In this document: in pieces, positions 35,722 to 51,824 of the stretch
How the letters are laid out: each line of letters begins with the position of its first letter
Numbering within the stretch: the stretch's first letter is position 1
Assembly: GCF_002845745.1 (NCBI RefSeq)
Contig: NZ_PIUM01000018.1
Span: 1-64,000, forward strand
Length of the DNA: 64,000 bases
Direction: 5' to 3'
DNA from: Telmatospirillum siberiense
GTDB taxonomy: Bacteria; Pseudomonadota; Alphaproteobacteria; Rhodospirillales; Magnetospirillaceae
Program-made: the position numbers and the translations under genes
The notes under the pieces: model-generated
Told to the model about the DNA's origin: nothing
Seen by the model: the letters and a program-made list of their open reading frames with translations, nothing else
Databases searched by the model: none

Positions 35722-35786
35722 GCCGCGGGGGACCGAGAGGCTATGGGGAATGTGGCTGCGTCGCCCGGAACGCATGCGCATCGGCA

Positions 35787-36584
35787 TTATGGTGAGGATT
35801 TTTCGATGGACTCGTCCACCTCCAACGGCTTGGCCCAGCGCCACAGGGCATCGCCGGAAATCGGCATCATCATGAAAAAATGCTCGATGACGGCCAGGAA
35901 AAGGAGCGTCAAAAGCAGTGCCGTGCCGATCACCTCGAAGTCTTCGGCAGCGATTGCTCTCCGTCCAAGGCCGATCGCCGCCAAACTGGCGCCGAAAATA
36001 GATACGGGAAACAACAGGTTGAACCTGCGCGTTCGAAAATAGCTTTTCAAATATGCAAGCCGGTTCGGCAACAACGCCTCGGGCAGATGCGGCACTCCCA
36101 GGAAGATGTTCAGTTTGGCGCTGATCCGCATCACCATAAGGATCAGAAAGGCGAATGTTCCTGTCTGGTTCGGCGCGTTCCAGGTGAGAAAAACGACAGT
36201 GCAGGCGGCGGCGGCGATCGCCAATTCGTGATAAAGCAATGTCTTGAGCGCGAGCCAAAAACGCTGCCAACCTTCAGCATCGGCCGGGCAGGGAGCCATT
36301 CGCGGCCCCGTGACATAGCCCATGAGAAAGCTCATCTCGATCCATCCCCAAATGGCAATGGTGCACAGGAAAGACAGGTAGGTGCCGAGGACGGTGGTGG
36401 TCTGCGCAGTTTGGGCCAACCCGTAGGCAGCCAATACCATCATCAGAAATCCGCCACCCAGACTCCAACCGAAAGTCCGTTTCGGCAACGCGCAGAGCCT
36501 CACGATCACTCCCGTGCTCAGCCACCAGAGGAAAATGGCAAAGATGCAGGACAGCCCATGTCCGAGCATGGCGGGTGATGTCAT
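35787..36584 (-). CDS. puhE: Photosynthetic complex assembly protein PuhE (DUF3623)
   Basis: A 265-residue inner-membrane protein with about seven hydrophobic helices, starting MTSPAMLGHGLSCIFAIFLW. Family marks are STGVIVRLCALPKRTFGWSL, LLYHELAIAAAACTVVFLTW, KLNIFLGVPHLPEALLPNRL, and the late VIEHFFMMMPISGDALWRWA. It is required in purple bacteria for efficient assembly of the reaction centre/LH1. Its ATG overlaps the puhC stop by 4 bases, making it the last gene of the bchF-puhE operon. acsF, which often precedes puhE in aerobic phototrophs, is absent. Confidence 0.93.
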   Translation of the reverse strand: MTSPAMLGHGLSCIFAIFLWWLSTGVIVRLCALPKRTFGWSLGGGFLMMVLAAYGLAQTAQTTTVLGTYLSFLCTIAIWGWIEMSFLMGYVTGPRMAPCPADAEGWQRFWLALKTLLYHELAIAAAACTVVFLTWNAPNQTGTFAFLILMVMRISAKLNIFLGVPHLPEALLPNRLAYLKSYFRTRRFNLLFPVSIFGASLAAIGLGRRAIAAEDFEVIGTALLLTLLFLAVIEHFFMMMPISGDALWRWAKPLEVDESIEKSSP

Positions 36585-37060
36585 CGCCCGGCCTCCGGAT
36601 GATCAAGAAAATGCAGGAATACGCTTTTGTTCCTGGCGCCATACTGGCCAAGATTGACTCGTGCGCCAGTTGCGGGGTCGCCGAATGTCAGTTTGTTGTC
36701 CGGCCAGACTGCCAGTTCAAAGACCGGTTCCGCCCGAATGCCTCGTTTGGTCCGCTCAAAGGTCAGGCCGTTCAAGACGGTTCGAATGAATCCTTCGTTT
36801 TCGGCAAGCTGCGCCAGTTCAATTCCGGTCCGTGCGTCAAAAACACGGACGTGACCGCCATAGGCACCAAGGCCGTCGTTGACGTCGATAAAGCGAAGTT
36901 GTCGAGCCTCGATTGGGGCGGCGTCAGAAGCTGCCGCAGTCGGTGGCTGGAAATGGTTTTTCAGTTGATGGATGCCCACCCCGACCACTGTGGTGAAAAC
37001 GAGCAATCCGGCGCCGACCAGGGCGGAGGGCGGAAAGGAATGATCGTTAAGGGAACGCAT
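36581..37060 (-). CDS. puhC: Photosynthetic complex assembly protein PuhC
   Basis: A 159-residue protein with a short cytoplasmic N-terminus, one membrane helix (ALVGAGLLVFTTVVGVGIHQL, about residues 12-32) and a periplasmic domain with the PuhC-type sequence RQLRFIDVNDGLGAYGGHVR followed by VFDARTGIELAQLAENEGFI. It assists assembly of LH1 around the reaction centre. The start at 37060 (MRSLNDHSF) is set by AAGGAGA 8 bases upstream; the frame is open further upstream but without a ribosome-binding site. A 254-base AT-rich gap with a hairpin separates it from puhB. Confidence 0.9.
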   Translation of the reverse strand: MRSLNDHSFPPSALVGAGLLVFTTVVGVGIHQLKNHFQPPTAAASDAAPIEARQLRFIDVNDGLGAYGGHVRVFDARTGIELAQLAENEGFIRTVLNGLTFERTKRGIRAEPVFELAVWPDNKLTFGDPATGARVNLGQYGARNKSVFLHFLDHPEAGR

Positions 37061-37142
37061 GGCGTTATCTCCTTCTCGGTCCGGAGCGGCGGCCCACAAT
37101 CGGAAAATTGTCGCGTCATTTCCGAGGGCTCATTTGAAAGAT

Positions 37143-37163
37143 CCCCCGGACAGAGTCCGGGGG
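37143..37163 (-). terminator. GC-rich hairpin in the puhB-puhC gap
   Basis: A perfect 9-bp stem, cccccggac (37143-37151) and gtccggggg (37155-37163), with the 3-base loop AGA, stands about 80 bases before the puhC start and 150 after the puhB stop. It is followed on the minus strand by only a short T-run (atcttt). It may act as an attenuator or 3' RNA barrier between puhB and puhC. The rest of the gap (37164-37313) is very AT-rich. Confidence 0.5.
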
Positions 37164-37313
37164 TAAGTTTTGAAATATTGAAGAAGGATGCCAATGCACG
37201 TTTGGGGAAACTTACATCATAAGTGATTTATCCATATGTAATTTTGATCTATATTTTATAAGTGTCAATAAAAATTATTATTATATTTATTCATTTGTAT
37301 TATGTTGTATTTT

Positions 37314-38027
37314 TTATGAAAATATGCCGTTGGCAACTTGGGGCGTGTCAAGCGAGGGGGCGCCGGCAATTGGGGCCGCTGGGGAGGGGGGACCTGCTTC
37401 GCTTGCCGCAGAGATCCCTCCTGGGGCAGGAACCGTGGAGGCGCCGAGCGCGGCATGCAGGGCACCACTCAGAACCTCGGCGACGTGTCCCGCATCGGAA
37501 ACCGACCGTAACATCGGCTCGGGGGTCTGGAAGCGCCAGGGGCGGGCATGGGGCCACAGACTGCTATAAGAGATTCGGTTGCGGCCGGTCAGTGAAAGCG
37601 GAATGTCACCGGCGCCATTCCGGTCGAGCCTCAGTTGCGCGGCCCCGATCACGCTAAAGGGAATGTTGATCGCTGTCGGCAAGGCAATCCCGACCCGTAA
37701 GACGACCCGGCGATTGGTGATCGTATAAATCGTCGTCTTGCTGCTTAGCCACCCCAGAAATGTGAGCAGTCCCAGCCCGATCAGCGCGATCGGCAATGGA
37801 GACAGAATTGCTCTGAACAATCCCGTGCCGGTTTCCATTACCTGCATGGCGGCGTGGCAGGCGATGAGGACCCCGAAATAAACGGCCACTACCCGGATGT
37901 GAAACACCCGCTTGGTGAGGTCCCACCATAGAGGGGAACCCTGCCAGAGAATTCTTTCCCCGACGGGAAGTCTCTCTGGCAGTCCCGGGATCGGTTCGCC
38001 CTGAAATTCATCGTGGCTCCGTCTCAT
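37314..38027 (-). CDS. puhB: Photosynthetic complex assembly protein PuhB
   Basis: A 237-residue membrane protein with two to three helices (VVAVYFGVLIACHAAMQV, ALIGLGLLTFLGWL) and a PH-like cytoplasmic region with TTIYTITNRRVVLRVGIALP. That motif, together with GERILWQGSP, identifies PuhB, which helps assemble the reaction centre H subunit. The last 50 residues are a low-complexity Ala/Pro/Gly tail that varies between species. Its ATG overlaps the puhA stop (ATGA). Confidence 0.93.
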   Translation of the reverse strand: MRRSHDEFQGEPIPGLPERLPVGERILWQGSPLWWDLTKRVFHIRVVAVYFGVLIACHAAMQVMETGTGLFRAILSPLPIALIGLGLLTFLGWLSSKTTIYTITNRRVVLRVGIALPTAINIPFSVIGAAQLRLDRNGAGDIPLSLTGRNRISYSSLWPHARPWRFQTPEPMLRSVSDAGHVAEVLSGALHAALGASTVPAPGGISAASEAGPPSPAAPIAGAPSLDTPQVANGIFS

Positions 38028-38794
38028 AAGAGAGGCTCCACCCGGTCAGGTGTGGCGTAAAGGAACCCGCCGCCGTAGTAAGCGACGATTCTTTCTTCCT
38101 CATAGAACGTGATCTGATCCGGCTTGGCGATTTTCGGAACGTCGGCGAATTGGGCGGCGGTGATCGCCTCGACATCCACCAGATGCCGCCTTTTGTCGAT
38201 CAGGGCGACGGTGATCGGCAACAGCACGCTGGCTTCCCCATCGGCTAAAGTCACTTCGATATAGCGGACCATTGATTCGGCCCGGTCGACCCAGATGTCC
38301 TTGACGACCCCAGCCTTTCTTCCGTCGGTTCCCAACACGGACCAGCCGCGGATGTCGGGATCTCCGTCGGCGATGGCGAAGTTGGCGGCTACGCTGATAG
38401 GAACGATTTTGGGCAGTCCCTCGAAGGTGAGATCCGGCACTTTAGCTCGCTCGGCAAAGGCGGCCGGCCCGACTCCGTCGATCATCGGATTGCCGGTGGG
38501 TTGCAGCGGTGAACCGGGAGTAATGCTCGTCCGCTGGGCGGCGACGTCGCGATTGTCGCGATTATCGTTGGGCACCGTCAGTTCACCACCGCCGAGCGGC
38601 AAGCGGAAGGTTTTGGGGGGGGCGGTGAACAACAGTCCGCCGGCCGGGCGCAGTTGCCCGCTTCCATCTTCTTCGAGAGGGTAACCCTCGCGGCGATCTT
38701 CGCGGCGAAGATAAATAATCAAGATGCTAAACAGGGCCCAGAAAACATAAATGGAGACCAGAGAAAAATCGATCCCGGAATGCGTATAATCCAT
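38024..38794 (-). CDS. puhA: Photosynthetic reaction centre H subunit
   Basis: A 256-residue H subunit: a periplasmic N-terminus, a single membrane helix (VSIYVFWALFSILIIYL, about residues 13-29), then a cytoplasmic beta-barrel domain. Conserved marks are YLRREDRREGYPLE, KTFRLPLGGGELTVPN, the proton-path segment GWSVLGTDGRKAGVVKDIWVD and YIEVTLADGEASVLLP. It caps L and M on the cytoplasmic side and guides protons to QB. It follows lhaA by 23 bases. Confidence 0.97.
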   Translation of the reverse strand: MDYTHSGIDFSLVSIYVFWALFSILIIYLRREDRREGYPLEEDGSGQLRPAGGLLFTAPPKTFRLPLGGGELTVPNDNRDNRDVAAQRTSITPGSPLQPTGNPMIDGVGPAAFAERAKVPDLTFEGLPKIVPISVAANFAIADGDPDIRGWSVLGTDGRKAGVVKDIWVDRAESMVRYIEVTLADGEASVLLPITVALIDKRRHLVDVEAITAAQFADVPKIAKPDQITFYEEERIVAYYGGGFLYATPDRVEPLL

Positions 38795-38817
38795 GACGTC
38801 CTCCTCACGCGGGGCGA

Positions 38818-40254
38818 CTAGGTTGGCAGTCGCGCCAAGCCTAAATCGTCGGAGCGGGATAAGCGGTTTTTGCTTGAGTGACGGGCCAACGGGCCGATCG
38901 CCACCAGACCGGCCAGGAGCAGCAGAATTTCAATTTGATAGACGACGCCGTATCCTGTGGCCGGACTGACCAGGGCCGCCCCGAGACTGCCGCGCAGGGC
39001 GAGGAGGGAGACGACGTCGCGGATCAGCCCGGCCAGGCCGATGGCCACACCGGCTCCCGTTGCCTGCACCGCGCCCCAGGCGCCAAGGGCGAGACCGCTG
39101 TGTCCGCCGGACTCCAGATTCATCGCGGCGGTTAAAGTCCCGACCGCGAAGAGGCCAGCGCCGAAGCCGATCAGGATTACGCCCAGTCGGAACAAAAGGG
39201 GCGAGTCGAGCGGAGCGGCGAACAGGACGATGGTAAATGCCGGCAGTCCCAACAGAAGGCCGTGGGCGGCGAGTCGGCAAGGATTGCGTCCCCTCGTCAA
39301 AGCGCCGGCCGCGAGAGCGAACGCGGCCAGGGCGCCGCCGGCCATCAAAGCGGTGAGCAAGGTGGTCTGGGCCACGCCCAAATGGAGTATTTCGCCGCCA
39401 TAGGGTTCGAGCAGCGTATCTTGCATGGCAAAGGCGACCGTGCCGAGGCCGAGCGCGACGAGAAATCGCTTGGTGTCGGGAAGCGTCGAAAACATACGCC
39501 AGGACGCCTTGAAATCCGGCAGACCGTCGCCGCCGCGGACAGTGCGCGACGGATCCCGTGGCTCCTGTTTCCACAGCGCCGCGACATTGGCCAGCATCGT
39601 CAGAGTGGCCGCTCCCTGGATGACCTGGATCAGCCGCAGTGGAGAGAAATCGGCCAGCAGAAGGCCAAACAGAAAACCGCTGACGACGACTCCGATCAGC
39701 AGCATGGCATACATCAGCGCCACCACCCGTGGGCGGACCGAATCGGGGGCCAAATCGGTGGCCAGTGCCAGACCGGCGGTCTGGGTCATCTGCATGCCGG
39801 CCCCGATCAAGAGAAAGGCCAGGGCCGCCGCGACCTGTCCGAAAACGACCGGGGCGCCGTGGTCGCCCGACAGGACCAGCAAGGCGAAGGGCATGATGGC
39901 CAGTCCGCCGAATTGCAACAATGTGCCGAACCAGATGTAAGGCACGCGCCGCCAGCCCAGTACCGAGCGATGGGTGTCGGATTTGAAGCCGATAAGGGTG
40001 CGGAACGGGGCGACAACAAGCGGCAGGGCGACCATGATCGACACAAGGGAGGTCGATACGCCCAGTTCGACAATCATCACCCGGTTGAGGGTCCCGATGG
40101 TCAGAGTGATGGCCATTCCCACCGTCACCTGGAACAAAGACAACCGTAAAAGTCTGAGCAGTGGCAGATCGCTGGTCGCGGCGTCGGCAAACGGCAGGAA
40201 CCGAAGGCCGATTCGTGTCCAGATTTTCCCAGCTCGGTTGCCCTGTTCCCTCAT
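38818..40254 (-). CDS. lhaA: LhaA, light-harvesting assembly / BCD-family transporter
   Basis: A 478-residue, 12-helix membrane protein of the BCD (PucC/LhaA) branch of the major facilitator fold. Early motifs LRLSLFQVTVGMAITLTIGT and LNRVMIVELGVSTSLVSIMV, and the RTLIGFKSDTHRSVLGWRRV loop, are diagnostic. LhaA is needed for LH1 assembly and may deliver bacteriochlorophyll. It sits between bchM (4-base overlap) and puhA, its classic place. Confidence 0.95.
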   Translation of the reverse strand: MREQGNRAGKIWTRIGLRFLPFADAATSDLPLLRLLRLSLFQVTVGMAITLTIGTLNRVMIVELGVSTSLVSIMVALPLVVAPFRTLIGFKSDTHRSVLGWRRVPYIWFGTLLQFGGLAIMPFALLVLSGDHGAPVVFGQVAAALAFLLIGAGMQMTQTAGLALATDLAPDSVRPRVVALMYAMLLIGVVVSGFLFGLLLADFSPLRLIQVIQGAATLTMLANVAALWKQEPRDPSRTVRGGDGLPDFKASWRMFSTLPDTKRFLVALGLGTVAFAMQDTLLEPYGGEILHLGVAQTTLLTALMAGGALAAFALAAGALTRGRNPCRLAAHGLLLGLPAFTIVLFAAPLDSPLLFRLGVILIGFGAGLFAVGTLTAAMNLESGGHSGLALGAWGAVQATGAGVAIGLAGLIRDVVSLLALRGSLGAALVSPATGYGVVYQIEILLLLAGLVAIGPLARHSSKNRLSRSDDLGLARLPT

Positions 40255-40951
40255 CTGCGCACCAATTCAATGGCTTGAGACATATAGAATCCGCAATTGA
40301 TGCGTTCGTTCCTGCCGATCCGCCAATCCTTGAGACCCGGCTCGCTTTCGATCTGCCGGGATAACGCCGCCATGCCTGCCGGCATGATGGCCGGGGCGCG
40401 GTTGCTGCGGGGAAAGACCCGTCCGACAGCGTGCATCAGGGTTAAAGACGGTGTGCGGGGCGCAACCGTGAGCAGGATCGAATACCGGGTTTGTCCGGCA
40501 AGCCGCGCCAGGATGGCGACGGCATCCCTGGTCTCGTAATGGATCAGCGAATCCATCGCGACGACATGGTCCAACGTACCGCTGCCCGGCTCCAACATAT
40601 CGCCGACGCGATAGTCGATGGAACCGCCATCGAGATCGCTTGGAGTGCGTCGGCGGGCGATGTCGATCAGATTGGCGGCGATGTCGATTGCGATGACCGC
40701 ACCGCCGCGACGGGCCATTTCAATGGCGAGCGTTCCGGTCCCGCAACCGGCATCCAACACCGTCTTTCCCATAAGATCGGCCGGTAACCAATCCAACAAC
40801 AGGCCGTGCATCCGCTCGCGGCCTGCCCTGACCGTGGCGCGGATCTTTCCGACCGGCGCGTCGGACGTCAATTGTGTCCAAGCTTCCAATGCCGTGTGGT
40901 CGAAATAGGCCTCCAGACGGCTGCGGCGTTTTGCAAAGGCGGTCGTCGGCA

Positions 40952-40952
<1 letters not shown>
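40251..40952 (-). CDS. bchM: Magnesium-protoporphyrin O-methyltransferase
   Basis: A 233-residue SAM-dependent enzyme that methylates the C13 propionate of Mg-protoporphyrin IX. The SAM site is VLDAGCGTGTLAIEMARRG (about residues 65-83). Other family marks are RLEAYFDHTALEAWTQLTSD near the N-terminus and LDHVVAMDSLIHYE. The start codon overlaps the bchL stop (TGATG), and its own stop overlaps the lhaA start. Confidence 0.96.
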
Positions 40953-49099
<8,147 letters not shown>

Positions 49100-49162
49100 C
49101 GTTTTCCTCCCCGGGTGGCAGGTGTTCACGATGCTTAAAGCTTAAAGCCGGTCTTTAAGGTG

Positions 49163-49196
49163 TGTCAATCTTATTGAACGTCAAAAAAAACTTACA
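49163..49196. promoter_or_regulatory. Degenerate paired PpsR boxes between bchF and aerR
   Basis: In the divergent region, TGT-N12-ACG (49163-49180) and CGT-N12-ACA (49179-49196) overlap by two bases; each differs from the PpsR/CrtJ box TGT-N12-ACA by one base. The location, about 65-100 bases upstream of the bchF start, suits repression of the bchF operon by PpsR. Because each box is imperfect, the call is moderate. Confidence 0.5.
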
Positions 49197-49374
49197 TATG
49201 GTTGAGCTATGCCTGGGGCTGCGGCACCGTCGCCATATGGTTTTATGGCGTGATTGTGCGGGTATTATGACGTTTAGGAGGGCTGCGAAATTGTGCAGTT
49301 TATGTAAACAATACACGAATGCCCTTTTTTGATTGTGGATACCCCTGCATCATAAGATATTGGAATGGGCCTTA

Positions 49375-50256
49375 ATGGTCGATCTGAGTCGGGCGCGTAT
49401 AAATAGTTTGAATGACGTTGATGACCTCCAGATAGATGGGGGGCATGCTACGAAGTTGTCTAATTTTGTCCTTGCTAATATTATAGAAAAAGAAATTTTA
49501 CCAAAGTTATTGTTTTCCTCTATCTCTCCCCCAGGCGTGCCGGATCTTGGTGAGGAATGGTGTTCTGTTAGTAATATTGTCGACATCGAAGCGCTTGCGG
49601 TGTTGGTTTTAAGTGATGAGCCCGCTGATAAAATTATCGATCAACTACAATTATTGATCGATCATGGTGTCGGTATTCAGAGGATATGTCTCGATATACT
49701 CGCCCCTGTTGCCCGCAAAATCGGTGAATTATGGCATGATGATCGGTGTAGAATTATCGACGTGACATTATCACTTTCTCGTCTGCATTTGGTGTTACTT
49801 GAAATGTGGCGGAGAAATGCCGAAATTCGGCCCATATTGCAAGGTCTTCGCCGTGTATTTCTTGCTCCGGTTCCTGGTGAACAGCATAGTTTCGGGCTGC
49901 TGATGGTTGAGGGGGCTTTTTTGCAGGCAGGCTGGGATGTGTCAAGCAATCGTGACACTTCTGCTTCGACGATATTGCGTGCCGTTTCTGAAAATAGTTT
50001 TGACATTGTTGGTATTTCCATTACCGGAGAAGAGTTTTTTGGCCATTTGAGGGATATTATTTTTCAGTTACGAAAGAATTCTCGAAATCATGATTTGGAA
50101 ATTATTGTCGGTGGTGGACTTTTCACGCTTCATCCCGAATTCGCATCACGTGTAGTTGGTGCCACGGTTGTTGTAGACGGGGTTAATGCTGTGGAAGCCG
50201 CAGAAAATATGATTTATAATACCCGCCAGCTTGGGTCCATCGGGCAATCCGTGTAA
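49375..50256 (+). CDS. ppaA: AerR/PpaA, cobalamin-binding antirepressor of PpsR
   Basis: A 293-residue regulator in its standard place upstream of ppsR. The B12-binding domain carries E169-x-H171-x-x-G174 (PVPGEQHSFGLLMVEGAFLQ) and the upstream helix motif W120-H-D-D-R-C...D-V-T, as in AerR/PpaA/CarH relatives. AerR binds cobalamin through a light-sensitive link and alters DNA binding of CrtJ/PpsR. The frame is open to a GTG at 49333; the ATG at 49375 is preferred, with a weak GGA upstream. The gene uses many A/T-ending codons and is clearly more AT-rich than its neighbours. It precedes ppsR by 8 bases. Confidence 0.88.
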   Translation: MVDLSRARINSLNDVDDLQIDGGHATKLSNFVLANIIEKEILPKLLFSSISPPGVPDLGEEWCSVSNIVDIEALAVLVLSDEPADKIIDQLQLLIDHGVGIQRICLDILAPVARKIGELWHDDRCRIIDVTLSLSRLHLVLLEMWRRNAEIRPILQGLRRVFLAPVPGEQHSFGLLMVEGAFLQAGWDVSSNRDTSASTILRAVSENSFDIVGISITGEEFFGHLRDIIFQLRKNSRNHDLEIIVGGGLFTLHPEFASRVVGATVVVDGVNAVEAAENMIYNTRQLGSIGQSV

Positions 50257-50264
50257 AGGATGAG

Positions 50265-51716
50265 ATGTCACTGGGTGGGGGGAAACGCGTGGACACGCCA
50301 ATGGAGTATCATCTGACGGGAGACGCGATAGGGGGTATGGACGCGGTTACGGCGGCGCGGCTGATGTCTGCCGTGAGCGACGTTGTGTTCGTGATGGATC
50401 GGGATGGCGTTATCTGCGAAGTCGCCGTTTCCGGCCCCGATCTTCCAAAGGAAAGTTTTGCCGGCATCATTGACCGCCCATGGGTGGAAACGGTCGCCAA
50501 CGATAGCCGTCACAAGGTGGAGGAAATCCTTCTCGACGCGCGGAGCGGACGGGAAACGCGCTGGCGTGAGATCAATCAGAACTCGCCAACGGGATCCATC
50601 CCCCTGTGCTGTCTCGGGGTTGGTGTCGGACTCGATGGACGGGTCATCGCGATCGGTCGCGATCTGCGCGCGGACCATGCCTTACAGCAGCGTGTTCTGC
50701 AAGCGCAGCAGGCGATGGAACGCGATTATATCCGTTTGCGTCAGGCCGAATCGCGCTACCGCGTTCTTTTCCAGATTACCTCCGAGGCGCTGTTGATCGT
50801 TGATCCCGCCAGCAAGAAAATCATCGAAGCCAATCCTGCCCTCGGCGGCATGCTCGGTGTGGATTGCCGCTCGCTTGTCGGCCAATCCTACGCCAAATTG
50901 TTTCATCCCGAGACGCGGGACGGGGTCAGGGCATTGTTGAACGATCACAATGCCGTAGCGCGGACCGATCCTCTGGATGTGCGTCTTGCCGATGGCCGGG
51001 ATGGTTTTAGGGCGGTGGTGTCCTTATTCCGACAGGACGGTGAGCTTCACGGGTTGATCTGTCTATCGGCCACCAAGGAGATGTCGCCGGCCAGCGAAGA
51101 TGAATCGAAGCGTCATCTGCTGCAGGTTCTCAACCGCGTTCCCGACGCCTTTGTGGTGGCCGATGAGGCTTTGAACATCGTCGATGTGAATTTGTCTTTC
51201 CTCGAACTCCTGCAATTGGCTAGCGCGGAAGCCGCAAAGGGACAACCTCTCGGGCGATTCCTCGGGCGGCCCGGTGTGGATCTTCGCGTGCTTGCCGGGA
51301 ATTTGCGGGACCACGGGACGGTGCGGAATTTTGGAACGGTGGTTCGGACCGTTTATGGCGAGCAGAGCGAGGTCGAGTTATCAGCGGTCTCGGTCCGGAT
51401 CGGGCTTGAATCCTGCCATGGTTTCGTCATTCGTCCGGCCCGGCGGGTCGCGCCGCCGCCATCCAGCGATGTCGAGCAGTTGCCTCGGACCGCCTCTGAA
51501 TTGACGCATCTGGTGGGGCGAAGTTCGCTTCGCGAGATCGTCACCGAGACGACGGACGTCATCGAGCGGATGTGCATCAAGGCGGCGCTGGAACTTACCG
51601 GCAATAACCGGGCCGCTGCGGCGGAAATGCTGGGACTCAGCCGTCAAAGCCTTTATTCCAAGCTTAGCCGCTTCGGCCTTGGCAGCGCCGAAACCGGCGC
51701 GGCACAGGACATTTGA
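50265..51716 (+). CDS. ppsR: PpsR/CrtJ, redox-sensing repressor of photosynthesis genes
   Basis: A 483-residue regulator with an N-terminal segment, PAS domains (about residues 30-135, 165-275 and 285-395) joined by a Q-rich helix (LQQRVLQAQQAMERDYIRLR), and a C-terminal Fis-type helix-turn-helix (ALELTGNNRAAAAEMLGLSR, then QSLYSKLSRFGL). Cys437 in RMCIKAALE is the equivalent of the redox-active cysteine next to the DNA-binding helix; Cys266 lies in the third PAS region. It binds TGT-N12-ACA pairs, several of which occur in this window, and represses bch and related genes under oxygen. Confidence 0.95.
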   Translation: MSLGGGKRVDTPMEYHLTGDAIGGMDAVTAARLMSAVSDVVFVMDRDGVICEVAVSGPDLPKESFAGIIDRPWVETVANDSRHKVEEILLDARSGRETRWREINQNSPTGSIPLCCLGVGVGLDGRVIAIGRDLRADHALQQRVLQAQQAMERDYIRLRQAESRYRVLFQITSEALLIVDPASKKIIEANPALGGMLGVDCRSLVGQSYAKLFHPETRDGVRALLNDHNAVARTDPLDVRLADGRDGFRAVVSLFRQDGELHGLICLSATKEMSPASEDESKRHLLQVLNRVPDAFVVADEALNIVDVNLSFLELLQLASAEAAKGQPLGRFLGRPGVDLRVLAGNLRDHGTVRNFGTVVRTVYGEQSEVELSAVSVRIGLESCHGFVIRPARRVAPPPSSDVEQLPRTASELTHLVGRSSLREIVTETTDVIERMCIKAALELTGNNRAAAAEMLGLSRQSLYSKLSRFGLGSAETGAAQDI

Positions 51717-51776
51717 CGCCGGATTTTCTCCCTCGCGCATTGGCCCGATAAGCGGCGCTTTCTGTAGCTGATCGAG

Positions 51777-51821
51777 TGTCTAAAAAAGTTGACATAAATA
51801 TACTGTCAACTTAATCTTACG
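51777..51821 (+). promoter_or_regulatory. Tandem PpsR boxes before bchG
   Basis: A perfect TGT-N12-ACA box at 51777-51794 is followed by TGT-N12-ACG at 51804-51821, leaving 9 bases between. Across them runs the exact inverted repeat aagttgaca...tgtcaactt. The second box ends 3 bases before the bchG start codon, so a bound PpsR pair would block transcription or the start region directly. The region between the ppsR stop and this site is otherwise featureless. Confidence 0.7.
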
Positions 51822-51824
51822 ATC

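Noticed and set aside
38930-40270. A 446-codon minus-strand frame overlapping lhaA
   Set aside because: It is an alternative frame of lhaA with Arg/Pro/Gly-rich translation and no membrane pattern.
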